A program made the position numbers and the translations under genes. Below the pieces are notes generated by a model that was not told the origin of the DNA, ran no database searches, and saw nothing but the letters and a program-made list of their open reading frames with translations. From Salvator merianae (lineage: Eukaryota > Chordata > Lepidosauria > Squamata > Teiidae), in assembly GCA_003586115.2 (NCBI GenBank), contig QVOM02000112.1, forward strand, positions 104,820,941-104,884,940: 64,000 nucleotides of DNA, written 5' to 3'. Positions 29,217-39,604 of this stretch are shown here, piece by piece (position 1 is the stretch's first letter; every line of letters begins with the position of its first letter).

Positions 29217-29472
29217 CAGTGGCATAGGAAGGGGGGGCGAGGGGGGCGGTCCGCCCCAGGCGGCATGTCATTCCGGGAGGCACTTCTAGTCAAGGCCTTC
29301 TCTGTCCGTCCGGCGCACAAAGTTTCTCCGGAGCACGAGCGAGAAGGAGAGCACAGCACCCGACCAGCAGTTGGCGGGGCGGCGGCGGGGATAGGAGGTG
29401 GCAGGGCGCCCTCACTCACACTCCTCTGCCGCCGTGTGGCCCCGGGCAGCAAAAATTTTAGCTACGCCTCTG
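29217..29472. mobile_element. GC-rich hAT-like element, copy 2, with 8-bp TSD
   Basis: Exact 8-bp duplications GTTGTAAG flank it (29209-29216 and 29473-29480). Left end CAGTGGCATAGGAAGG, right end the inverse of CAGAGGCGTAGCTAAA. The interior shares 'ccgccccaggcggcatgt' with copy 1 but lacks most of its tandem repeats. No transposase. Confidence 0.9.
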
Positions 29473-29612
29473 GTTGTAAGAGCTAGTATTTCTGAAACTT
29501 AATTTTTTCATCTTGGATGGGCTTTGTAACTAATTAGGATGTGATGTGATATGGAATAAGGTAAACTAATTACAATTGTGTGTTGTTGTTTTTAAAATAA
29601 GAACAAAATAAA

Positions 29613-29800
29613 CAGTGGCCACTGGCTTTAAGGGCGGGTGTTCGTAACCCGCAGAAAGAGTGCAATTGCTGTTCATGGGGCCTTCAGGCCTCTGTACTAT
29701 TGCAGCAGGTCAGTACGGAGGCACGGAGGCCCTGTGAACAGCAATCACATGCTTTCCGCTGGTTACGAACACCTGCCCTCAAAGCCAGTGGCTGCTGCTG
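29613..29800. mobile_element. Foldback hAT-like MITE with 8-bp TSD
   Basis: A 188-bp near-palindrome: arms of about 85 bases run from 'gccactggctttaagggc' on the left to its inverse 'ccctcaaagccagtggc' on the right, with matching blocks GTGTTCGTAACC and TTGCTGTTCA. Flanked by AAAATAAA (29605-29612 and 29801-29808). Ends CAGTGG...TGCTG fit hAT. No coding capacity. Confidence 0.85.
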
Positions 29801-29914
29801 AAAATAAAGTAGCTCCTGAAGTTTTCTTTGTACAGATGTAGGCTGGCCAACTGAAGGTTTCTTGCAACAAAGTAGCAGACTTTCAGTGGAGCTTTTTGCT
29901 TAGACCTTAAGGGC

Positions 29915-30008
29915 AATTCTGCACCGGCTGGCATACTGGATCGCACCAGCATGTGGGGGGGGGGGGTAGTATGCTTGATAATCCAGTATTCTAGCCAGTG
30001 CAGAATCA
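29915..30008. mobile_element. Small MITE with 26-bp TIR
   Basis: Left end 'attctgcaccggctggcata' + CTGGAT and right end the inverse of 'attctgcactggctagaata' + CTGGAT, enclosing a G13 run. About 94 bp. No clear target duplication. The CCAGCATGTGG motif recurs in the tandem block at 36110-36260. Confidence 0.6.
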
Positions 30009-30689
30009 CACTAACAGTGGTTTCTTAGCACTGTGCAAGTCGGTTTCATTATTCACTGCTTGATCTTCAGAGTTCTCACCAGAAGAGCCAATCCTGGTTT
30101 TACTCTGGCTGTTAATTGCCAGGTCCCAAAGGTGTATTAACTTTTGTTTCTATCAGTCACTCTAGGCTGCATAAACTGTTATATGTTCAGCTAATCCAAC
30201 ATTTTAACTCTCTAGTCAATGTTTGCCCGTGATCAGCTGACATGACCTGCCTACTCCAAGTACATTTTAGTCAACAATTAAACTGCTTTATCTGCTCACT
30301 CCATAATATTCCTCCTGACTCAGCAAGATTTGCCATACTACACCTCACCCTGCTCACTCAACCTCTCAATACTGAGAATCAAATTAACACCAAGATTGCT
30401 CCTGTAAAAAGAATGCAAGTGGATAGAGGCTGATGTTCTTTCTTATCCTCTCACCTTAATTCTCCTCCTGGGTGGTGCAGGAGAACAATCAGTAGTTGTT
30501 CTACCCCCAGCTTCCATGTAAGTATCATCGTATTTGATAAGCAAAGATACATGCAAACAGTTTACAAAAGCTTCCCTGGCTATGATCACCAGCACTTTGT
30601 ACAAGTTTCTTCGGGGAGGAGGAAGAGAAGAAGTTCACTAGCCTGTCTTGCATTTTTGTGTTCTTATGTTAGACAAAATTATGAACTGG

Positions 30690-30925
30690 TGTATTAATGG
30701 CTACTAGAAGGAATGCCTAAATACTGCCTCCAGTTTCGAGAGACAGGCAGGATGCTTCTAAAGGCCATTTGCAGGCAGTCAAGAGCAGGTGAAGGTTTTG
30801 CCTTTGTTTTCTGCTTGAGATGTCCAGAAGCAATTGGTGGGCCATGGTGTGAGACAGGATGCTGAACTAAATGGGCTGTGGCCTGATCCAGCAGGGCTCC
30901 TCTTAAATTCTTATCTCCTGTTTTA
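30690..30925 (+). mobile_element. CR1 LINE 3' end
   Basis: Contains 'caggatgcttctaaaggcca', 'gagcaggtgaaggttttgcc', 'gtgtgagacaggatgctgaa' and ends 'tgatccagcagggctcctct' then TAAATTCTTAT. Same 3' family as 38740-39168. Confidence 0.85.
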
Positions 30926-30961
30926 TTGTTTTTAGCATTCTAGTTTTTGAAAAGTAATTAA

Positions 30962-32157
30962 GGCCGCGATCCGACATCGTAATTTTAATCCGTATCAGAA
31001 GAGTACAAGGACTGAATTCGTCTTCTGATCATTCCCACAGTTACAGTTTAACACGGACTCAATTCATACTTGCTCGTTCCCACATTGATATTTCCCGTGC
31101 TTGGCATGGAGAAACAGTACCTTTTCTGCCTCTACCCCTCGTCAAATTCTCCTCCCTGTGCAGTCAGTGATTGGCTGCAGTCCCAATGTTAAAATCTTGA
31201 CGTCACAGGGGCGGGAAAGTCAAGCTCTGCTCTTCGTATGTCCCCGTTGCTGCCTCAGAACATGGATTCACTTGGCAGCGTTACTAGTCATTCGCCATTT
31301 GCTCCTTCTCCCCACTACAGCCTCTATCTACACAAGCAGAACTTTAAAACTATGTGTACCACACAATTAAGCTTTTTAAAGGGCTGATGGCTATTTCTGC
31401 TCCCTTGCAAGTGCACTTTTGCTCAATTGCGCAATTTAAAAGTAGCGCAAAAGCAGGGAGAGGTCCGTGACGAAGGGGAAACGTGGGGAGTGAACGTGGG
31501 AGGGCTCTATTATCTTGATAGTGCAGTTCATTGCCAGCAAATGGACTCTGCCTCATCTCCCCCTGAGACATCCGCAGTGGCTTGTGTCCCCGCTGTGTAG
31601 CTGTGTGCTGCCGACGGCAAAACTGATCTTGAGTGGGTTCTTTGTTGGGGCAAGAGGACTGCAACCCCAAACAGGCGCAGTTTCTTTTTTGGTTTAAAGA
31701 GCAGATGGAAGTGGAGGAAGCCTTTAATTTCTTCCTGGCACTGTTGAATGGGGGACAAAGAAAGAGAAAGGACCACAGCTTAGTGAAGTAAAAAGGAGGA
31801 CGGTTTCTTTTTCCCTGGCAGCAACGGAAGGGGGGATAATGGAGGCAGAGGAAACTACTGCGCTTCCTGCCCGCCCACAAAGTCTGTCATTGGATAGCAC
31901 AAAATGGGGATCCCTCCCACTGCACGCCCCCCAAAAAGTACAGTCCCTCCCAAATAGTCTCCTTCCCCGTTCCCACATCGCAAAGTAAAGCACGCTAGTG
32001 ATCTGGAACGGCTTAAGAACTCATTAAGTCCGAATACAAAGTAGTCCAGATTTCGCCAATTTAGTCCAGAAAAACTACGGAACGGCAAGATCATGTCGGG
32101 CCAGCGGGAACTGAAGACGGCCTGTAAACTGATTAAATGCCGTGTCGGAATGCAGCC
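30962..32157 (+). mobile_element. 1.2-kb non-autonomous DNA element, copy A
   Basis: Left end GGCCGCGATCCGACATC, right end the inverse of GGCTGCATTCCGACACGG, giving imperfect TIRs. It is colinear with 59316-60493 along its whole length, e.g. 'cctgtgcagtcagtgattgg' and 'cagaacatggattcacttgg'. Open frames of up to 176 residues on the minus strand have no domain and are not conserved in the sister copy. Superfamily unassigned; PIF/Harbinger-like MITEs are a possibility. Confidence 0.8.
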
Positions 32158-32673
32158 ATATTGTTTTTAAATATTGAGACTTTATTTGTTTGATTTAAAA
32201 AAATATATTTTTACTTGCCTGAAACTATTCAGGTGAAATGTGGATTAGAAATTCAGTACAGTACTGTAAATGCATCTGGTTGCCAAGTAACACTCCATCA
32301 AGCATCATAAGCTAGAATACCCATCTTAGAGCCTAGATGCCCATATGGGATTTATTCACAAGAAAATAAGGGGGAAAAAATTCTAGAAGCTGTCACAATA
32401 AGAAAGCAATCTCTGCTTCAGAACTTCAATAAAAATAAAACATTAATGTGAAATTCATGGGCAAACACTTCTAGATTTTGGAAGAATGTGTTTGTGGGGG
32501 TTTTTTTAACCCTTACTTTTGCTTACTGGTGAAAGTTTATTTTCATCCCTTTTTAAGGTGCTCTTTCTGGTTTTGTTGGGAACGGTCTTAACCCAGGCAG
32601 GATCCACATAGAGTGGTAACAGCAGGATAGCAAAGCCCAAAGGACACAGGAATGGCATGATCTCACTCCCTCT

Positions 32674-34735
32674 GGGCGTGTTCCAGCATGGCACTTAATC
32701 AGTTTACAAGCCATCTTCATTTTCCCCAGGCCCAACATGAATTTGCCTGTCTGTAGTTTTTCTGGACAAAATTACCAAAATCTTGACTACTTTACATTCA
32801 GATTAAATGAGTTCTCAGCCCGTTTCAGATTGCTAGCCAGTTTTACTTTGTGATGTGACAACACACAAGTAGACTATTTGGGAGGGGGCGTAATTTTGGA
32901 GGCATGCGGAGGGCAGGCTCCCCATTTCCTGCCATCCAATGGTGGACTCTGTTGTGGGCATTGTTCTCGGGAAAGCGGGCACTGCAGTCAGCAGGGGCAG
33001 GTGGGCGGGTAGCACAGTACTTCCTTCCTCCTCCTTTATCCCCCCCCTTCCACCACTCCCATGAAAAGAAAAGAAAGCCTTTCTCCATTTTGCTTTTGCC
33101 TATCTGCAGTCCTTCTTCCTCCTTTATCCCCCATTCAGCACTGCCAGGAAGAAATTAAAGGCTTCCTGCACTTCCAATAGTTAATTAAACCAAGAAGTGG
33201 AGCTCCTTCTAGATTTACAGTGACTTTTGCACAAAACCACTACAGCTACCTTCAGGTAGCAACACAGTTTGCTGCGGGCTGCACGCTGGGGAGGGAGAGT
33301 ACCATGGCCAGCTGATGAGGACAGTGGACTGGGGTGGAGAAGGCAGTTCCAAAATGCTCCCCCTTCTCCCTCAGTCTGGGGATCTTTTCCCTCACTTTTG
33401 CACAAAAACACAACAGCACAATAGCAACATTAAGGCACTGGCGTAGCGAGGGGGGGCGGTGTGCCCCGGGCGCCGCGTTTTCCGGGGCGTCCGGCCCATG
33501 GAGCCAAGGCCCCGCCCACCGGCGCCCTTGCTCGCCGCCCCGGGCGCCCTTGCTCGCCGCCCCGGGCGCCCGCGCTCGTCGCCCCGGGCGGCCCGCCCAG
33601 CGGCGGCCACACTCGTCGCCCCGGCCCGCCCGGCGACGGACGTGCTCGTCGCTTTGTCGCCCCGGCCCGCGGCGGCCTGCGGCGGCTGGGCTCATCACCC
33701 GGCCTGCCGGCGTGCGTGTGAGCGGAGCCAGCGAGAGCGCATGCGTGCAGGTAGGGCCATCGAGACCGCCGCCGGGCGGGCCGGGGCGAGGAGCACGGCC
33801 GCCGCCGGGTGGGCCGGGGCGACGAGCGAGGCTGCTGCTGGGCGGGGCAACGAGCGGGGCATGCGTGCTCGCTGGCCCCGCCCACACGCATGCGTGCTCG
33901 CTGGCCCCGCCCACACGCATGCGCGCTCGCTGGCCCCGCCCCTAGCCCCGGGCATCAAAACAGCTAGTAGCCCCGGGTGTCAAAGCGGCTCGCTACGCCA
34001 CTGCATTAAGGCAAAGCAAGGTTAAGCACAGCTCCTGATCTTGAGCCCTTTCAGGGGACGGACATGTTGGATGTCTCCACCACACCTCCATGAGAGCATT
34101 TTAATTCAAATTGCTGCACCTGTTTAGGTGTGCAGTCCTCTTGCCACAACAAATAAACCACTCACTATCAATTTTGCCATCAGCACTACACAGCTACATA
34201 GTGGGACACATGCCGCCGTGCATATCTCTGGGGGAGGTGAGGTATAGTCCATTTGCTGACCACTGACTTCACTATCATGATAATGGACCACACACTCTTT
34301 CCCCCTTTTGACAGACCTCTCCCTGCATATACACTACTCTTAAATTGCACAATTGTGCAAAAGTGCAATTGCAACAGAGCAGAAATTGTGATCTGCTCCT
34401 TAAGAAGCTTAATTGTGCAGTACATGTGGTATTAAAGTTCCGCTTGTGTAGATACAGGCTGGAGGGGGAGAAGGAGCAAATGGGAAAAGACTAGTAACAT
34501 AGCCAAGTGAATCCATGTTCTGAGATGGCAGCAAAGACATACGAAGGGTGGAGCTTGACTTGCCTGCCCCTGTGAAGTCAAGATTTGAATGTTGGGGCTG
34601 CAGGTAATCATTGACTGCACAGGGAGGGGAATTTGGTGAGAGGTGGGGGCAGAAAACGTATGGTTTCCCTTGCCAATCTGCAGTCCTTCTTCCTCCTTTA
34701 TCCCCCATTGAATACTGCCAGGAAGAAATTTAGGT
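32674..34735 (-). mobile_element. Longer, rearranged copy B of the 1.2-kb element, with nested hAT
   Basis: Read on the minus strand it follows the order of copy A: the 'cctgtgcagtcaatgattac' region near 34600, the 'gtgcaaaagtgcaattg' region near 34355 and the 'gccatccaatggtggactc' region near 32931 (plus-strand spellings). It ends in a degraded TIR at 32674. It has about 400 bp of extra interior sequence (about 33200-33435 and 34012-34080) absent from copies A and C. A duplicated internal block ('ttatcccccattgaatactg', 34695) sits at its outer right edge. A GC-rich hAT-like element is inserted at 33436-34003. Confidence 0.75.
33436..34003. mobile_element. GC-rich hAT-like element, copy 3 (568 bp), with 8-bp TSD
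   Basis: Flanked by CATTAAGG at 33428-33435 and 34004-34011. Ends CACTGGCGTAGCGAGG and the inverse of CAGTGGCGTAGCGAGC. About twice the length of copy 1, with the extra length in internal GC-rich tandem blocks (CGCCCTTGCTCGCCGCCCCG units near 33521-33575; GGCCCCGCCCACACGCATGC units near 33875-33930; two 24-bp TAGCCCCGGGYRTCAAARCG units at the right end). Frames of up to 222 residues are open on both strands because of composition; no transposase. Confidence 0.92.
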
Positions 34736-35271
34736 CCTAGTTTTAGTCTTTGCCTGGTGCTGTCTGGAAGAAGGCAATGGCACGTTAATTCTATATTCTT
34801 GTCCAGAAAGCTTCATGGGTTTCTTCATACAATCACCCAGAGTTGAACTCAACAAGGAAATGTCTTTACTTTTGCCTTTCTTTGTGTTTGCCATGGTCCT
34901 GGGGGAGACATCACTGGAGTGCTTATTGTAGCATTTTACTTATAGTGCTGAAATAAAGGTTGTGCTTGTTTTAGTTTTGCCATGATAGGGGCTGTTTGCT
35001 TCACTGTTCCATTATTGTCTTGTTCTATTCTATTGTTTATAGATGATTTATTCACTACAAGTAAACTGCCTGAGCATCTTGGAAGTAGCAGTTGGCAAAG
35101 TGAAGACATGAAATAAAGAATTTTTGCATTATTATATAACTTCTTTATTTTAGTTTGTTGAGATTGTTGTGATGGATTTGGTGCATTTGTTATGTCCTGC
35201 GTCTAGACGGTTTGATGTTTTAAGTACTAACGTTGTACCAATGCAAGATACACTAATAAAAAAAAGAAAAA

Positions 35272-35290
35272 CAAAATAAAATAAAATAAG
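35272..35290. repeat. (AAAAT)n short microsatellite
   Basis: AAAATAAAATAAAATAA within an A-rich stretch. Confidence 0.8.
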
Positions 35291-35434
35291 CTTAAGTTGT
35301 GATTTCAGTGGCTGTAGACAGGCTCAACATTGCAGCCATCAGTAGGAAAGAAAGAGATGGACATTTTAAAGAGGGTGGGAACATAAGTGGATGCAGAGAG
35401 GAAACAGTGTTTCGTGCTGCAGGGAAAAAAATAA

Positions 35435-35720
35435 ATGTTGTTGTTCAGTGGTTCAGTCATGTCTGACTCTTTGTGATTCCATGGGCCCTAGCACACCAGG
35501 CCGTTCTGTCCTCTACTGTCTCCCAAACTTTGCCCAAACTCATGATCATTGCCTCCATAACACTATATTCATCTCATCCTCTGCTGTCCCCTTCTCCTTT
35601 TGCCTTCAGTCTTTCCCAGCATCAGAGTCTTTTCCAGCGACGCATCTTCTCATTATATGGCCAAAGCGTTTGAGCTTCAGTATTTGTCCTTCCAATGAAC
35701 AGTCGGTGTTGATTTCCTTT
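35435..35720 (-). mobile_element. BovB/RTE LINE 3' end
   Basis: The plus strand shows the reversed BovB end 'cagtcatgtctgactctttg' and 'tgattccatgggccctagc', then 'catcagagtcttttccagcg' and 'ttccaatgaacagtc'. Head of the insertion is GTTGTTGTTCAGTGG. No open reading frame. Confidence 0.88.
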
Positions 35721-36109
35721 GGTAAGAAAAAGAAATATAAAAACTGAAATGGTTTTCCCGTTTGTCTCCAAAGAAGGGCAGGCTACTCTGACTGCCTAGA
35801 ACAATTTTTTTTTTTTTAATTCCAGGAACTTCCTTCAAAAGCATGGCCCAAATTAAAAACCAGTTTAAGCTTAAAGCTACCGTGTTTGGTAGCTTGTTGG
35901 CATACTGCACATGCCAACAGCACGCTTCACAACATCAGTCTCAGTTTTTCACCTTCCACCCACCCAATATCAGAACAGGAAGCAAGACATCTAACGCAGG
36001 CATCCAGATGCTGGTTGATTGGACTACCATATGACCCGGGATTGTCTTAAGTGTCACTGTGGCCCCTTAAGTGGTTGCAACTCTTGACCTTGGATTTGAT
36101 CAAGACCTT

Positions 36110-36262
36110 GGATTAAGCCATACCAGCATGCGGAAGGGAGGCTTCTAGCATGCTTGCCGGTACTAGGCCACCCCCAGGTGGAGCATCCCTTAGACCACAC
36201 CAGCATATGGAAAGGAGGCTCCTAGTACAGTTGCTGGTCTGGTATACCAGCCAGTGTGCATT
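36110..36262. repeat. Tandem pair of about 75-bp units
   Basis: Two diverged units each carry 'accagcatrYggaarggagg', 'ctcctag' and 'gccggt/gctggt'. They start near 36118 and 36195. Related in motif to the MITE at 29915. No coding content. Confidence 0.65.
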
Positions 36263-37137
36263 TGCCTGATTCTGTAAGGTAATTACTCAGTTCCTAGCCA
36301 AGAAGGAAAGTTTGGAGTTGGCCTGGCTTCTGAGCGGCTAGCAGTCACAGCTAGAGTGGAATGGAGAAGGCATGAAGCTGCCACCCAATACAATGCAGAC
36401 AAGCCAAAAACATGCACAGAGGGTAATAATAAACACCAAACTCAGCAGGCAGCTCAACCCGGCATGTCCAAGCCAGGGAGCTAATAATAGTGGTTTTGGG
36501 GGAGGGGGGGTGTCTTTGGTTACTGGACCCATAGCAACAAGTTTCACATCCCTGTTCCTAACTATGTGGCTGCACTGTATTCTGCTATTTATTAGGGTAA
36601 GAGAAGAAGCAAATAAGTATTTTTTATACAATGGAGTACTTTTGAAATAATAATTGCAGGCTGGAACTGTGATTGCTGTGGCAACGTTGGTTGGCAATCT
36701 GCACTAAAATGAGTTTAATCAGGAGTGAAACGAATAGAAATATTTTCTAGTGAGCACCTGCTCCCCCTTGCTTTGCCTTCCAGATGTCCCTGATCACTGT
36801 AGAGATGGGACAGCTGTTCTTTCTACCTGCACTAATTATGCCCGAAGGAATGTGTCTTCCCCTTCACATGTGTGCATTTCCTCCTGCTGGGACTATTGAA
36901 CTGAAGCAGCGGCATCAGGTGCTCATCGCCACTGCTCTGCAGTGGTTGCCAATACTTTGGAGCTCTCATGTTTTCGCAGACTGTCTCCGATGGGAAGGAA
37001 GTAGAGAGCAAAGACGCTTTTCTGGATGTGGCTTTCTTCATACCCACCAGAAAGGAAAGAGAGGAACACACGGCACTGCGGAGTAGTTTATGCCTGTTTG
37101 GGTTGCTACTTTTGGTCTACAGCTCCCATGATCCTTA

Positions 37138-37450
37138 TAGAGATGTGCATGATTGCATTGATGTTTGATAATCTGATTCAAATGGGGTTGAAAGAGTCAA
37201 ATTTGAACGGGAGCACCCCCTTTCGAATGGGGCTGGTTTGAACTGAATTGAACTAGAGTCCTATTCTCGAACATGAATGGTTCAAATCGAACCGTTCGTG
37301 CTTGTTGGGGGGGCTGGCCTTTAAAAGAGCTTTTTTTCAAAGTAAAGATTGTTTTTTATTTTTTTCAAACAGGTTCAATGTTTGATCAAACCTGTTTGAA
37401 AAGATCTGAATTCAAACTGAACCAAACAAAAAAGTTTGTGAATATCACTA
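37138..37450. mobile_element. hAT-like element with TAGAGATGTGCAT end and 8-bp TSD
   Basis: Flanked by GATCCTTA (37130-37137 and 37451-37458). Left end TAGAGATGTGCATG, right end the inverse of TAGTGATATTCAC. The interior is a set of short inverted/direct motifs built on GAACCGTTCG and GTTCAAACTG. No coding capacity. Same terminal motif as the larger element at 39605. Confidence 0.85.
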
Positions 37451-38739
37451 GATCCTTAGCCCCACAGGAGCTGAAAGCTTATGTTGCTAAGGATTATGGG
37501 ATTTGTAGGCTGAGAAAGGAATGTTCCAAATCCTGATCTATCCAATCAAATCACAGCATTGAACAATATCCAGTGCTGTCTTGAAGTGTTGCAGTAAGTG
37601 CTGCTAAAGAGCCACAGTTAGTCACACTCCATGTTTCCTACAAATAGACAACTGAAAATTTTGACAATAATTTTCTCCCTCCAATTCCTTGTGGTATAAG
37701 AAGAAAACATCAAAGATCAAGATTCAGGGAGACCCAGCAAGATGAAATTGCCTTGAGAGAAAAAATTAAGACCTAGCTTGGAAGATTAAAAATCCTGTCG
37801 CAACATAAACATGTGGACTGTGTCTGTACATGGGGTTCACACTGAACTGGATTTGGTGTCAACCCCCTGGTCTGCATGCTATACAGCTTCAGAATGCTAT
37901 TAGGACAAACTGTGATGTGTTCAGCCCCCTGTACCCCGAGACATAAAGAAAGAAAATCTGAGGGTAGGAGCTGGTTGTTCAAGTGGCAGTCAGAATTGCT
38001 TTGTGGCCTGCAAACTTGACCAACAGGAGCTGAAACAGGCCATACCACGTCCTGAACATTGGCTTGTGTGAACAGCAGATCTTGAGATGGGTCCCACTCA
38101 GTTAACCCACTTCTCAATCCACAGCCACTGACCCAGTATGTGGATGCACACCAGTTGCTGCCACTTCACACACTTTTCCAAAACTGGGAAGGAAAAGGGG
38201 CTTCACAGAAGATTCACCAAGGGTCACCCATGAAGTATGGTATAGCTCAGTGGGGAATCACTGTTCTGCAAATTGAGGGTTTAAGGAGTTTCTGAAAATA
38301 CGGGAGTTTAAAGGACCTTTATTAACAAAACTGTATGTTATGGATGATAAATCTTTAATTCCCTCCACGCCTCTCCATCTTTTAGCAATGTTTTTTTTTT
38401 TTGCATTTCACAGCTGTAGAGCTGACAAATATTTAACAGAAGAACATGTTGTTACTGCACTTCCTTTAGAAAAAAAAATCTTCCATTATTATTCTCATGC
38501 ACTCTTCAGGGAACATAAGGACTCTTCTAGCCCAGCAGTTTGCTTGCTCTCATAGTGACCACCCAAATGCCAATCAGAGGATAACAGAAGGTTGCCTATA
38601 CACATTGCAAGAAGGGAAGTATCTGTGAAGGAGTAAGAAAATCAAGGGGTTATTAAGTTCAGAGCCAACACTCTCCCTGCATAATTAACACATACTGCTT
38701 TTATCTCCTCACAAACTGTTTGTATAAAGTTCAACATCA

Positions 38740-39168
38740 TTTAGTTATACCAGAAGGATCAAGGAGCTGGAACACCTTCCTTGCAAAATCAAGCTGGAAC
38801 ACCTTGGCCTCTTCAGTCTTAAAAGACGGTGTTTAAAAGGTGACCTGACTGTAGTATATAAATCATGCATGGTGTGGAAAAGATGGTTAGAACTAAATTA
38901 TTTTCTCTATCACACAATACTAGAACCAGGGGACACTCTATGAAGCTGACTGACAAGGACTGACAAGGGGAAGTACCACCTCCAAGTTGGACAGACAGGC
39001 ATCCATTCTAAAGGCCATTTGCAGGGAGTTGAGCGCAGGCGAAGGTTTTGCCTTTATCTTCTGCTTGAGATACCCAGAAGTAATTGGTGGGCCACTGTGT
39101 GAGACAGGATGGTGGACTAGATGGGCTACAGCCTGATCCAGCAGGGCTTCTCTAATGTTCTTATGAAG
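38740..39168 (+). mobile_element. CR1 LINE 3' end
   Basis: Runs from decayed ORF2 C-terminal sequence ('cttggcctcttcagtcttaa', 'tataaatcatgcatggtgtg') to the canonical end 'gtgtgagacaggatggtgga', 'gatccagcagggcttctcta' and ATGTTCTTATG. Confidence 0.9.
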
Positions 39169-39404
39169 ATCTGACAAAGAGCAAGAAAATCTACAATATC
39201 TGAGAGGATTCTCAACAACACACCATGAGAGACATTGGCTGTATTTCTACCCCTTAGCAAAGTCTAGGAAAAGCAAATAATTCATGTAGGAACATTGCTT
39301 TAACTCTTGCTGTTGACCTTTCCTTATATGAGCTTCCAAGCTGCTGTTTAGATCTTAGTTTATCAATGTTCCCTCAACTTTTAGGCTTTCCTCAGTTAAT
39401 TTTC

Positions 39405-39540
39405 TGAAAGCTCAGAAGCTAAGCAGGTTTAGGCCTGCCTGCCTGCCTGCCTATCTATCTATCAATCAAATTTTTCGATGGAAGATCACCTGGGAATACC
39501 AGGTTCTGCAGCCTAGAACTGGTAAATTATTGTTACCAAG
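39405..39540 (+). mobile_element. 5S-rRNA-derived SINE fragment with internal simple repeat
   Basis: 'cagaagctaagcaggtttag' + GCCTG and 'gaagatcacctgggaatacc' + AGGTTCTGCAG match the 3' half of 5S rRNA (internal promoter region). Between them a (TGCC)n/(TATC)n tract replaces the usual 'gttagtacttggatgg' segment. A SINE3-like 5S-derived retroposon is the likeliest source; a functional 5S gene is excluded by the interruption and the missing 5' half. Confidence 0.7.
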
Positions 39541-39604
39541 CAAATTTCAGTGTATCGTTTAAAAAAATTCAGACACCAAGCTTGACTCAATGACAACTTT
39601 GCCC

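Noticed and set aside
31350..31880. 176-residue minus-strand frame
   Set aside because: It lies inside copy A of the 1.2-kb transposable element and is not conserved in copy C.
33252..34025. Long overlapping frames on both strands (up to 222 residues), Ala/Arg/Pro/Gly rich
   Set aside because: They lie inside the GC-rich hAT-like element, are open in several frames on both strands at once, and consist of translated tandem repeats.
39410..39530. Possible 5S rRNA gene
   Set aside because: Only 3' half similarity, interrupted by a simple repeat; it fits a 5S-derived SINE.
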